Source of the DNA: Candidatus Eiseniibacteriota bacterium
GTDB taxonomy: Bacteria > Orphanbacterota > Orphanbacteria > Orphanbacterales > Orphanbacteraceae
Length of the DNA: 64,000 nt
Reading direction: 5' to 3'
Assembly (NCBI GenBank): GCA_024276995.1
Contig: JAJRWB010000044.1
Coordinates: 62,001-126,000, forward strand
The first letter of the stretch is position 1, and each line of letters begins with the position of its first letter. Below the pieces are notes generated by a model. The model was not told the DNA's origin and made no database searches. It was given only the letters and a program-made list of their open reading frames with translations. Shown here in pieces: positions 8,131 through 16,306 of this stretch. The position numbers and the translations under genes are program-made.

Positions 8131-9423
8131 TCACCACGTTTCCCCCACTTCGCCGACCGCCTCGTCCACCGTCGCGCCGGTGACCGTCACATTCGCCATC
8201 CGGTTCGCCAGGTCCGCTTCGTGCCTCACGGCGATTCGCGCATAGTTCGGTGCATGCCCCACCCACCGGCCGTCGACATCCTCCGTTTCGAAGAGCACCG
8301 GGAGAACACGGCCGATCTGCGCTTTGTGGAACGCCTCTTTCTTCCGCGCCCCCAGCGCACGCACCGCGTCGCTTCTCGCGCGCACGGTTTCCGGGTGCAC
8401 CTTGCCGGCGAGGCGGGCGGAACGACTGCGCGGATGCTCCGAATAGCTGAACACATGAAAATGATAGAACGGAAGCGCTTCGAGGAGATCGTAGGTGTTC
8501 CCAAACGCCCGGTCGGTCTCGCCGGGAAAGCCGACGAGCACGTCGGTGCCGACGCCGGCGTTCTTCACCTTCCCGCAGAAGCGCCGGAAGAGCGCCTCGT
8601 ACTCCGCCGCGGTGTACGGCCTCTTCATGGCATGGAGAACGTCATCGTCGCCGCTTTGCAGGCAAAGATGAAGGTACGGGCACAGAACATCGCTTTTCGC
8701 CATCACATCGATCACCTCTTCGCCGATGGTCATCGGCTCGACCGAACTGACGCGAAGCCGCTCGAGTCCGGAAAGGCCGGCGAGCCGTTCGAGCAGCCCC
8801 GCGAAATCGACGCCCGAGTCGCGGTACGTGCCGATATTGACTCCCGTCACCACGATCTCGCGGTGCCCCCGCGCCACGAGGCTTTCCGCCTCGCGGAGAG
8901 AGTCGGCCAGCTCGCGGCTCCTGGCGCGGCCGCGGGTAAGGGGGATGACGCAGAACGAGCAGAACTGGTCGCAGCCGTCCTGGATCTTCAGGTTCGCCCT
9001 CGTTTCCCGAAAAAGGCCGGTCGAAGAGAGGGTGAATCGATCGCGCCCCATCGCCCGGCGGACGATCTTCGCGCCCTCTTTCGCCCCGAGCTTCTTCACG
9101 AGGGAAGGGACGTTCTGCTTGTCCGCCGTGCCCACCACCAGGTCGACACCGTCGATCCCGGCGAGCACCCCCGCGTCGAGTTCGGCGTAGCAGCCGGTGA
9201 CCACCACTCGGGCATGGGGCGAGCGTTTCAGAAGATAGCGCACCAGACGGCGGCACTTCGCCTCCGCCCCGCGGGTCACCGAGCACGAATTGATGACGAA
9301 AAGATCGGCCGGCTCCGACTCGGGCACCAGTTCGAATCCGTCGCTCCGGAAGGCATCGGACAGCAGAGCGCTCTCCGCTTGGTTCAACCGGCAGCCGAGC
9401 GTATGTACCGATGCGCGGGGCAC
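8131..9423 (-). CDS. mtaB: tRNA (t6A37) methylthiotransferase MtaB
   Basis: Radical-SAM enzyme converting t6A37 to ms2t6A37. It has 430 residues, GTG start preceded by GGGAGG. Signatures: HTLGCRLNQAESALL and NSCSVTRGAEAKCRRLVR (MtaB-type N-terminal cluster domain), DGCDQFCSFCVIPLTRGRARSR (radical SAM) and a C-terminal TRAM-like segment. HTLGCRLNQ and TGVNIGTYRD distinguish it from MiaB. It is the first gene of an mtaB-miaB pair with a plausible promoter about 70 nt upstream. Confidence 0.93.
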   Translation of the reverse strand: MPRASVHTLGCRLNQAESALLSDAFRSDGFELVPESEPADLFVINSCSVTRGAEAKCRRLVRYLLKRSPHARVVVTGCYAELDAGVLAGIDGVDLVVGTADKQNVPSLVKKLGAKEGAKIVRRAMGRDRFTLSSTGLFRETRANLKIQDGCDQFCSFCVIPLTRGRARSRELADSLREAESLVARGHREIVVTGVNIGTYRDSGVDFAGLLERLAGLSGLERLRVSSVEPMTIGEEVIDVMAKSDVLCPYLHLCLQSGDDDVLHAMKRPYTAAEYEALFRRFCGKVKNAGVGTDVLVGFPGETDRAFGNTYDLLEALPFYHFHVFSYSEHPRSRSARLAGKVHPETVRARSDAVRALGARKKEAFHKAQIGRVLPVLFETEDVDGRWVGHAPNYARIAVRHEADLANRMANVTVTGATVDEAVGEVGETW

Positions 9424-9491
9424 CTTTCGCCTCCCTTTCCGCGTTGAAGGGGCTGAATACGTCGCGGGAAGCGGCTCCCACGCAGCTTTTT

Positions 9492-9521
9492 ATGATAAGA
9501 AAGATTCCACATGGCGTGCAA
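9492..9521 (-). promoter_or_regulatory. Sigma70-type promoter of mtaB-miaB
   Basis: Minus strand TTGCAC, 18-nt spacer, TATCAT, about 70 nt before the mtaB GTG. It sits in the divergent gap between mtaB and the glycosidase gene; I see no equally convincing promoter on the plus strand there. Confidence 0.45.
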
Positions 9522-9606
9522 GAAAAATCGTATCCCTCCCCGCCGATGCCGCGTTCCATGCTAGAATCAAGAGGTGATCGTCTGAAGAGAAAGGAACCGC
9601 TCCACC

Positions 9607-12600
9607 ATGGGCCGACACCGCTTTCTCCCACCCTCCCTTCTGTTGCGGATCCTCCTCCTCGCCCCGACGGCCGCCTTCGCCGGTACGTCGGTCCACACCT
9701 CCTACCTCTGGCACATGCACCAGCCGATCTACTGGCCCGATCGGAGCGTCTCGACGCCATCGCGCTACGAAACGGCCTACGAGACGATTCTGCTCGGCCA
9801 CAGTCAGAGCGACGTGAGCAGTATCTTCGACAAGGATGACCGTGTGGGCGACTACCAGCACTACCCCAAAGACGCCATCTCGTCGATCCTCGACCTGCCC
9901 AACGCGGGCGCCCAGGTCTCCTTCGCCGGCGCGCTCATGGAAAACCTCTTCAGCCTCGGAAACAACGGTTGGAACGGCTCCCGCTACTCGCCGACATGGT
10001 ATGCCGACTACCGCACGGCGCGAAGCTGGACTACGTCCGCCGGGAAACCACGGCTCGAACCGGTGATCGCCGGGTTCCATCACGGCATCGCCCCTCTCAT
10101 GGACGACAACGCCTTCCGCATGGAACTCGCCACGGCGAAGGCGATCTACGACGACGCCTGGGGGGACACCCTCTTTTCGAAGGGCTTCTTTCCGGCGGAG
10201 ATGTGCTTCAGCGAAAGATTGATTCCGGCGCTCGTCGACGCTGGAATCGAATGGTCGGTGGTGGGCGACCTTCACCTCGCCCGGGCCTGCGCCGACTATC
10301 CGTCGAGCGCGTCCGCCGACAACTGCGATCCTCCGAACCGCGCCGACCAGATGAACCCGGCGCAGGGGACGTACACGAATCACTCGATCTCCCGGGGGGT
10401 GACTCTCCGGATCCCGTATCCCTTCGGCTTCACCCCCCACAGGGCGGAGCACATCGACCCGGCGACCGGCGCCGTTTCATCGCTCGTGGTGATACCCGCG
10501 GCGAACGCCATGGGATGGGAAGAAGGGTACGGCCTCTTCGGCACCGGGGGGATCGACGCGATCGCCCCGGCAAACGATCCCGCGCGCCCGATGCTAGTCC
10601 TTCTCGCCCACGACGGCGACAACGCGTGGAGCGGCGGCTACAGCTACTATTACGAAAACGTGACGCAGTTCGCCCACGCGGCGGCGTCGAAAGGGTACTC
10701 CCCCACCACGGTGGCGACTTATCTCGCCTCCCACCCGGTGCCGGCCGCCGACGTGGTCCACGTCGAGGACGGAGGGTGGGTGAACGCCGACGGCGATTTC
10801 GGCTCGCCCCAGTTCATCAACTGGAACTGGCCTCTCGTCGATCCGGCGGGCGATTTCGACATCCCGGGCGGCTGGGCGGAGGACGAGCGGAACTGGGCGG
10901 TGCTGACCGCGGCCGAGAACCGCGTCGAAACGGCGGCGGAGATCGCCGGCGCGATCGATCCGGCGAAAGTGGCCGATCCGACCGCCGGCGCGAACGGCGC
11001 CGAGCGCGCGTGGCATTTCCTCCTCGCCGGGTACGAGAGCGGCTACATGTACTACGGCGCGTCGCTCGACATGGAGATCAAGGCGACGCTGGCGTGCAAT
11101 GAGGCGGTGAGCGAGGCCGATTTGATCCTCGCCGGCGGGAATGACAACACCGCACCGACGGTATGGCTCCCGCAGAGGCTCCCGTGGAACCCGGGCGGCT
11201 ACGGCGCCGGGGCGCTCTGGGGCTACCCGGGCGGCGACGGCGTACTGCAGGATTCGACGTTTCATGTCTGGACATTCTGTTACGATGTTTCGGGCCTCGC
11301 GAGGGTCGAGCTGATGATCCGCGCCGACCTCGACGGCGTGAACGACCCGGCAACGCACGAGAATGAGACGTACGCCGGCGGCGCCGGCGTGGGACCGTGG
11401 AGGGCGGCGACGATGACGAGGCGGGTCTTTCCGAAGGACGAGCCGTGGCCGATGGCACAGATCGACTTCACCGAGCTTCCATCGTACATGGCGGACGAGT
11501 ATTACGCCTTCGTCGCGGGGTATTCGAATGTGCTCCTCGACTACTATGTCGAGGCGGAGGATTCCACGGGTCTCGTGAAGCGATCGCCGATCCAACACGT
11601 GTGGGTCGGCGCGGGGAGCGGCGGCGGCACGGTCGATTCGGTGGCATGGTGGTCGCCCGATCCGCCTGTCGCGAACGGCACGGTCAGTATCTATTACGAC
11701 TCCACCGGCCGGGTCCTTTCGGGGGCGTCGCCCGCGTGGATCCACTGCGGCACGAACAACTGGCAGGGGGTGAGCGACGGGGCGATGACGTGGGACGGCG
11801 CGGCGAGTGCGTGGCGATACGATTTCACGCTGCCCCCTTCCGCCACGAGCCTCGAGTTCGTCTTCCACGACAACGCCGGCACGTGGGACAACAACGGCGG
11901 CGCCGATTGGACCGTCCCGGTCAACGGCGCCACGCCGCCGGCATTCGTGCTCGACGGCACGCTCGATACGTCGGCCGTGTTGTGGGGAAGTTCGGGGTCG
12001 CTCAACCTGTGGGGCGGTTTCGACGGAACGACACTCTACCTCGCCACCGAGGGCGCCGCTCCCGGCGGGTCGGACCGCTTCCTTTTCGTCTCGTCCGACA
12101 CCGTGCCGGCGCTCGCCGCACCCTGGTCGAAGGCGGGCAGCTGCGCGCCGTGGGACTTCTTCCTCGCCGCGGAAGAGAGCAACGGATGGAGCGGCTGGTT
12201 CGACGCCGCCGGTACGGTTACCGCCGCGGCCGGTCTCGACTTCGCCCACGGCATCGTGCTCGAAGGGACGATCGATCTCGACGCCCTTTACTCCCCCCTC
12301 CCCGACACGCTCTACATCGCCGCCGCCGGCTACGCCACTGCCGACGGGGGCGCTCTTGTCGCCCAGGCGCCGGCGGGAAACGGCAACGGCGATCTGACCG
12401 GAAACGAGTATTACGCTTTCGCGCGTATCGCTACATCGATGCCCGGCGCGCACGATACTCCCGCCACACCGTCGCCGCCGGGAACGAATCTCCGGATGAC
12501 CCTTTCGCCGACACCGTTCAACCCTGAAGTTACGATCCTCGTCGAAGGTATGCGGCGGAGAGCGGCGGGGCATGATGTGACCGTGGAGATCTATAGTACC

Positions 12601-12771
12601 GGCGGGCGCAGGATCCGGACGCTTCGGGCGAGAGATGAGACCGGGGGCGCGCTTTCTCTTCGCTGGGACGGAGCCGACGAAAGGGGCACCGCCGCGCCGA
12701 GCGGCGTTTATCTCTTCCGCCTCACGTGGGACGGTACGACGGTCACCGAGAAGGGCGTTCTCATCCAGTAA
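9607..12771 (+). CDS. Secreted GH57-like glycoside hydrolase with C-terminal FlgD-like sorting domain
   Basis: A 1054-residue exported protein. Residues 1-25 form a signal peptide ending AFA. The catalytic part carries the family-57 hallmark LWHMHQPIYW (His36, His38, Gln-Pro), a possible nucleophile Glu198 in FFPAEMCFSE and a possible acid Asp336 in LLAHDGDNAW; these assignments are by motif only. After about residue 500 come beta-rich segments resembling carbohydrate-binding modules (NNWQGVSDGAMTWDG; VFHDNAGTWDNNGG). The last 90 residues, from LSPTPFNPEV to GVYLFRLTWDG, form a FlgD/T9SS-type C-terminal domain, usual in FCB-group secreted proteins. Alpha-glucan degradation is likely, but the substrate cannot be read from sequence. 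AAAGGA serves as ribosome-binding site. Confidence 0.85.
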   Translation: MGRHRFLPPSLLLRILLLAPTAAFAGTSVHTSYLWHMHQPIYWPDRSVSTPSRYETAYETILLGHSQSDVSSIFDKDDRVGDYQHYPKDAISSILDLPNAGAQVSFAGALMENLFSLGNNGWNGSRYSPTWYADYRTARSWTTSAGKPRLEPVIAGFHHGIAPLMDDNAFRMELATAKAIYDDAWGDTLFSKGFFPAEMCFSERLIPALVDAGIEWSVVGDLHLARACADYPSSASADNCDPPNRADQMNPAQGTYTNHSISRGVTLRIPYPFGFTPHRAEHIDPATGAVSSLVVIPAANAMGWEEGYGLFGTGGIDAIAPANDPARPMLVLLAHDGDNAWSGGYSYYYENVTQFAHAAASKGYSPTTVATYLASHPVPAADVVHVEDGGWVNADGDFGSPQFINWNWPLVDPAGDFDIPGGWAEDERNWAVLTAAENRVETAAEIAGAIDPAKVADPTAGANGAERAWHFLLAGYESGYMYYGASLDMEIKATLACNEAVSEADLILAGGNDNTAPTVWLPQRLPWNPGGYGAGALWGYPGGDGVLQDSTFHVWTFCYDVSGLARVELMIRADLDGVNDPATHENETYAGGAGVGPWRAATMTRRVFPKDEPWPMAQIDFTELPSYMADEYYAFVAGYSNVLLDYYVEAEDSTGLVKRSPIQHVWVGAGSGGGTVDSVAWWSPDPPVANGTVSIYYDSTGRVLSGASPAWIHCGTNNWQGVSDGAMTWDGAASAWRYDFTLPPSATSLEFVFHDNAGTWDNNGGADWTVPVNGATPPAFVLDGTLDTSAVLWGSSGSLNLWGGFDGTTLYLATEGAAPGGSDRFLFVSSDTVPALAAPWSKAGSCAPWDFFLAAEESNGWSGWFDAAGTVTAAAGLDFAHGIVLEGTIDLDALYSPLPDTLYIAAAGYATADGGALVAQAPAGNGNGDLTGNEYYAFARIATSMPGAHDTPATPSPPGTNLRMTLSPTPFNPEVTILVEGMRRRAAGHDVTVEIYSTGGRRIRTLRARDETGGALSLRWDGADERGTAAPSGVYLFRLTWDGTTVTEKGVLIQ

Positions 12772-12813
12772 ACACGCGCTTGCTCCGCGCTCTCCTCATT
12801 CGTCGAGCCTTCC

Positions 12814-13500
12814 TCAGCTCCAGGCCACTTCCTCGAAACGCTCATCCGACTGCAGCCGGTCGAAAACCGTCCGGTCATACCCCTGCGTTCGCGTGCGGAG
12901 GTGCAGCGACACCTGGCATTTCCCCGTATTCGGCTGGCGGATCACACTGCGACTCTGGATATGCACACGGTCACGAACGAGCCGCTCCACTACCTCATCG
13001 AGCAAGAGGAGATCTCCATGCCACTTCAGGTGAAGCGTGGAGTACTGGTCGGATCGGATGGGGAGACGATGAAGCGCGTAGAGCGAAACGAGAACAAGCA
13101 GTGTCAGAACCACGGCAATCAAGTATTCACCGAGCCCGACGGTCACCCCCACGGCGGAAACGACCCAGATCGACGCCGCCGTCGTCAATCCCCGCACGAA
13201 ATCCCGGCTCTTGACGATGGTGCCCGCTCCGAGGAAACCGATGCCGGTGATCACACCGGCGGCCGCCCGGGCGGGGTCGACACGAATCGCCGATTCCGCG
13301 CCCACATTCATTTCGAGCATGAGCTTCTGGAAGGCGACGATAATCGCCGCGGATCCGAGACAGACGAGAATGTTGGTGCGCAGCCCCGCCGACCGCCCTC
13401 TCGCCTGTCGCTCCATGCCGACGAGACCGCCGAGCACCATCGCCACGAGCAGGCGCAAAACGAAGACTCCGTTCATTCCCATCATATCGAATAGACTCAT
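12814..13500 (-). CDS. MgtC/SapB family membrane protein
   Basis: A 228-residue protein with four or five hydrophobic segments in the first 140 residues, then a soluble C-terminal domain. The signatures LGGLVGMERQARGRSAGLRTNILVCLGSA and GVITGIGFLGAGTIVKSRD are those of the MgtC/SapB family, including the acidic residue in the second segment. Family members modulate Mg2+ homeostasis, ATP synthase or polysaccharide production; the role here is unknown. The C-terminal domain (about 150-228) looks like the ACT-like domain found in longer members. The gene stands alone between the glycosidase and the mercury-type cluster. A possible TTGCCG/TATCGT promoter lies about 60 nt upstream but is weak. Confidence 0.9.
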   Translation of the reverse strand: MSLFDMMGMNGVFVLRLLVAMVLGGLVGMERQARGRSAGLRTNILVCLGSAAIIVAFQKLMLEMNVGAESAIRVDPARAAAGVITGIGFLGAGTIVKSRDFVRGLTTAASIWVVSAVGVTVGLGEYLIAVVLTLLVLVSLYALHRLPIRSDQYSTLHLKWHGDLLLLDEVVERLVRDRVHIQSRSVIRQPNTGKCQVSLHLRTRTQGYDRTVFDRLQSDERFEEVAWS

Positions 13501-13712
13501 TACCGAATCCTCACGTTATCCGGGGCGGCTTACGATAAAAACCCTTACTCCTCCGGCAACCTTATCACGTCCCTTCGCAATCGCAGGCGGAATTCTACGT
13601 TTCCCGCCGGCATCGTGAACACCGATCGCGCGCACGCCCCGGGTGAACGCGCCGCATAACCGGGCTCGCTCACGAAAGTTACAGATTCGCCGTAGAAAAC
13701 ACCCGCGAGCCC

Positions 13713-13743
13713 TTGACCCTACACTTGGGTGCAGGGTGTATCT
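13713..13743 (+). promoter_or_regulatory. MerR-type promoter/operator
   Basis: TTGACC is followed by GTATCT with a 19-nt spacer, longer than the usual 17, as in promoters that MerR-family activators untwist. Inside the spacer, 13716-13737, is a 22-bp near-perfect dyad: arms ACCCT-x-CAC and GTG-x-AGGGT. It lies 19 nt before the merR GTG, so the regulator most likely controls its own operon. The arm sequence differs from the Tn501 mer operator. Confidence 0.75.
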
Positions 13744-13762
13744 ATGGAGCAAGGAGGTGACC

Positions 13763-14179
13763 GTGGAGAACGACAAGATGCAAATCGGCGAGGCCGCCAA
13801 GATGGCGGGGGTCCATATTCGAACTCTCCACTATTATGAACGCCGCGGTCTGCTCGCTCCGGCGCGAACCTCGTCCAACTACCGGGTCTACACGGAAGAT
13901 GCCGTGAGGCGGGTGCGCTTCATCAAGCGTGCCCAGGAACTCGGTTTCACCCTCGACGAAATCGGTGAGCTTCTCGAACTTCGGATCGACGCCCGCGCCA
14001 GGTGCTGCGACGTTCGCGTGCGAACAGAAGCGAAGGTCGCCGATATCCGGGGGAAGATTCGAACCCTTCACTCGATGCGGCGATCCCTCGAACATCTCAT
14101 CGCCGGTTGTTCCGGTAACGGTCCGGTGAGCGACTGTCCGATCCTCGAGAGTCTCGACCGGGACGGGATACGCCGATGA
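13763..14179 (+). CDS. merR: MerR-family thiophilic-metal-responsive regulator
   Basis: A 138-residue regulator with an N-terminal winged helix (MQIGEAAKMAGVHIRTLHYYERRGLL, NYRVYTEDAV), a dimerisation helix and a C-terminal metal-binding loop. The GTG at 13763 follows a perfect AAGGAGGTGA. Cysteines sit at 82 (and 81), 116 and 125, matching the three Hg(II) ligands of Tn501 MerR (82, 117, 126) in number and spacing (Cys-8 residues-Cys, followed by PILESL). This points to Hg(II) or a similar soft metal rather than Zn, Cu or redox sensing. The stop overlaps the next gene as ATGA. The symbol is by family; the inducer is inferred. Confidence 0.88.
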   Translation: MENDKMQIGEAAKMAGVHIRTLHYYERRGLLAPARTSSNYRVYTEDAVRRVRFIKRAQELGFTLDEIGELLELRIDARARCCDVRVRTEAKVADIRGKIRTLHSMRRSLEHLIAGCSGNGPVSDCPILESLDRDGIRR

Positions 14180-14628
14180 AACAAAACGCGGGACTGCGCG
14201 GTCTTCTTTCTCTCTTCCCCGGGGTCGGTGCTTCCCTCCTCCCGGTGGGCATTTGTCCCGCGTGCTGGCCCGCGTATGCGGGGCTCCTGAGTGCCCTCGG
14301 TCTCGGGTTTCTCCTGGAGAGTCGTTTTCTCTTTCCCCTCACCGCCGCGCTTTTCGGCCTCGCCCTTCTGAGTCTCGGTTACCGAGCACGGACGAGACGC
14401 GGCTACCGGCCGCTTGCCCTCGGCGGTGTGGGAGTCGCCCTCGTCCTCGGCGGGAAATTCCTCTTTCCGATGAACGTCGCGCTCTATGCGGGGCTCGTCA
14501 TTCTCGTCGCCGCATCTGTCTGGAACTCCTGGCCGCGAAAGGCCTCAGCATCCGGTTCGTGCCCCTCATGCGTCCCCGGGGCCGGAACCTTATCGACACG
14601 GGACGCGAGAAAAGGAGAATCGTCATGA
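14176..14628 (+). CDS. MerC/MerT-like inner-membrane metal transport protein
   Basis: A 150-residue protein with about four membrane segments (roughly 15-35, 36-50, 52-70 and 82-115). A vicinal cysteine pair, Cys27-x-x-Cys30 (GICPACWPAYAG), lies in the first segment, and a second pair, Cys129-x-x-Cys132 (SCPSC), is in the C-terminal tail. Mercury importers of the MerT/MerC/MerF group use one pair in the first helix and another on the cytoplasmic side. The match is by layout rather than by close similarity, so other soft metals are possible. It overlaps merR and the thioredoxin-like gene by 4 nt each. Confidence 0.72.
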   Translation: MKQNAGLRGLLSLFPGVGASLLPVGICPACWPAYAGLLSALGLGFLLESRFLFPLTAALFGLALLSLGYRARTRRGYRPLALGGVGVALVLGGKFLFPMNVALYAGLVILVAASVWNSWPRKASASGSCPSCVPGAGTLSTRDARKGESS

Positions 14629-14891
14629 CAGAAAAACGTAAAGTGGAAGTGTTCACCGCCGCCTGCCCGGTGTGCGACGAGTTGGTTTCTCTCGTGAAGC
14701 GACTCGCCTGTGCGTCGTGCGATGTCGCTATTCTCGACATGCACGACGCTTCCGTCGCTGCGCGCGCCGGGAAACTCGGCGTCCGCTCCGTGCCGGCCGT
14801 CGCCATCGACGGCAAGCTCGCCGACTGCTGCGCCGAGCGGGGAATCGACGAAGCGGTCCTGCGTGCCGCGGGCCTCGGACGGGAGGCGTAG
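14625..14891 (+). CDS. Thioredoxin-fold protein with multiple Cys pairs
   Basis: An 88-residue protein with a compact thioredoxin/glutaredoxin-like fold: a beta strand VEVFTAACPVC (Cys14-x-x-Cys17), a helix, a second pair in ACASC (Cys29, Cys32), the cis-Pro loop GVRSVPAVAIDG and a third, adjacent pair in ADCC. No signal peptide is visible, so it should be cytoplasmic. Six cysteines in 88 residues suggest it takes metal from the membrane protein's CPSC tail, or reduces it. The ATG overlaps the previous stop (ATGA); AAAGGAG precedes it. Function is inferred from context. Confidence 0.75.
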   Translation: MTEKRKVEVFTAACPVCDELVSLVKRLACASCDVAILDMHDASVAARAGKLGVRSVPAVAIDGKLADCCAERGIDEAVLRAAGLGREA

Positions 14892-14935
14892 ATGCCGAGG
14901 TCATTCGCGCGATCGCGCGCCCCCGCAGGAGGGGA

Positions 14936-15258
14936 ATGATCGGACATCCGATCCCCCGGCCGTTGCTGAACCTTCTTTGGGGGGTGCTCTTTTTCCCCAT
15001 TGCCGCTCCGGCACGGTTCACGCGTTGGGGGAGGTGAGGCTTCTCGCCGGCCGGCCCGTCCTCGTCGCTCCCGATGGAACGCAACTGTTTAATGTCGAAA
15101 TCACCAATGTCCTTTCCCGGCTCAGCCCGGGCGGCGGGATCCTGTACCACGTCTCGGGGACGATCGCCATACCCGGAAAAAGGGATACGGAGATCCCCGC
15201 TGAACTCCTTCTCTCGCTCACGACGGCCGAGCCGGGGAACGACAAAGAGGAGGAATAG
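14936..15258 (+). pseudogene. Small exported protein interrupted by an apparent one-base frameshift
   Basis: The ATG at 14936, after AGGAGGGGA, begins a convincing signal peptide (PLLNLLWGVLFFPIAAPA), but that frame stops at 15037. A second frame, without its own good start, continues as HALGEVRLLAGRPVLVAPDG and ends at 15258, 2 nt before the next gene. Adding a single base near 15014-15018 (the CGG after GCA) would join them into a 107-residue secreted protein, and 323 nt plus one is a multiple of three. It is either a recent frameshift or a sequencing/assembly error. The mature part has no motif I recognise. It sits between the thioredoxin-like and outer-membrane genes of the mercury-type cluster. 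Confidence 0.6.
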
Positions 15259-15260
15259 CG

Positions 15261-16070
15261 ATGTCGACCGTCCCTTTCCGGAAACTCGCTTTCGCTCTTC
15301 TCCTTTGCGCGTGTTTTTTCCCCGCTCCCAAGACACGGGCGCAGGGTCCACCGATCCACACCGATACGCCGATCATGCTCGGTCTCGAAGGGCGCGGTGT
15401 GCGGACGTTCTTCGAAGTCGTCCGGAAGAGCAGGCTCCTGGAGGATGGGAACGAGGTCGACGATCCTTCCGGCCGGTCGGTCACGGCGCAGATCTCGCCT
15501 CTCGCGGTGCCGTATAATTTCACGTCCACCTTCCAGGTCGGCGCCGTCATTCCGTTCGTCACGAAAACACTCGATTCGGACACCATGAGCAAGACCCGCT
15601 CCGGCGTGGGCGACGTCTCGCTCTTCATCAAGAAGCTCCTCGCTCAGATCGACCGGAAGGGGGAAACGTTCCGTGTCGCCGTGAAAAGAACGGCGAAACT
15701 GCCCACCGGCGATGACGAGACACCGGTTCCTCTCGGCACCGGTGCGATCGACTACGGCGATCGCGTCGGCTACAACGCCTCTGTCGGTTTCCGCCTCCTA
15801 CCGGTGATCTACGAACGCTACCCGTCGCCGCAGCTGAACCTCTATGTCGAGCGGAACGGAAGCATGGACGGTCGCACCGAGATTTCCGGCGTACGCAACG
15901 CCGATTCGGGCGGCTCGACGCTTTTCTTCTCGCCGGGAATCCAGTTCATCGGCGGAAGGAAGTGGCTGATCGAGGCGTCATTGCAGTTCCCCGTTCGTGA
16001 CGAGCCGAACGGCACACAGCTCGGCACCGACTGGGCGGCGAGTTCCGGTGCGCGGATCCTTCTCTTCTGA
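15261..16070 (+). CDS. Putative outer-membrane beta-barrel protein of the mercury-type cluster
   Basis: A 269-residue protein with a signal peptide ending TRAQG (about residue 28) and no hydrophobic helices afterwards. It shows alternating amphipathic strands and ends in a terminal aromatic residue (ARILLF), as outer-membrane barrels do. The start PPIHTDTPIMLGLEGRG and internal VGDVSLFIKK and LPTGDDETPV resemble the MetA-pathway/porin-like transporter superfamily. It starts 2 nt after the preceding frameshifted gene and is the last gene in the cluster, so it may move metal or metal-thiol complexes across the outer membrane. That role is inferred. Confidence 0.7.
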   Translation: MSTVPFRKLAFALLLCACFFPAPKTRAQGPPIHTDTPIMLGLEGRGVRTFFEVVRKSRLLEDGNEVDDPSGRSVTAQISPLAVPYNFTSTFQVGAVIPFVTKTLDSDTMSKTRSGVGDVSLFIKKLLAQIDRKGETFRVAVKRTAKLPTGDDETPVPLGTGAIDYGDRVGYNASVGFRLLPVIYERYPSPQLNLYVERNGSMDGRTEISGVRNADSGGSTLFFSPGIQFIGGRKWLIEASLQFPVRDEPNGTQLGTDWAASSGARILLF

Positions 16071-16306
16071 AGCAAGAGGAACAAAGCGGTGTGCTGCTCG
16101 GGCTGAGAACCGACTTCTCACGCGCTTCCTTGCGCATGCGCCGATTTCGAATCGAATCAACTCGTTCTTGCTCAAGTTCGACCCTTTTCATGTCGATTGG
16201 ATGAAATGAGAAGAAAAGAGGGCCGAACGAACACGGCGGGCCACGGGAAGAAGGCCGGCGACTCCCCGGTAACCGACCGCGGCGGCGGTCAAGGAGAATG
16301 ACAAGA

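Noticed and set aside
16207-16306. GC-rich leader before the surface-protein gene as a possible riboswitch
   Set aside because: Short hairpins can be drawn (GGCC pairs), but the conserved cores of cyclic-di-GMP, cobalamin and other common riboswitches do not match.
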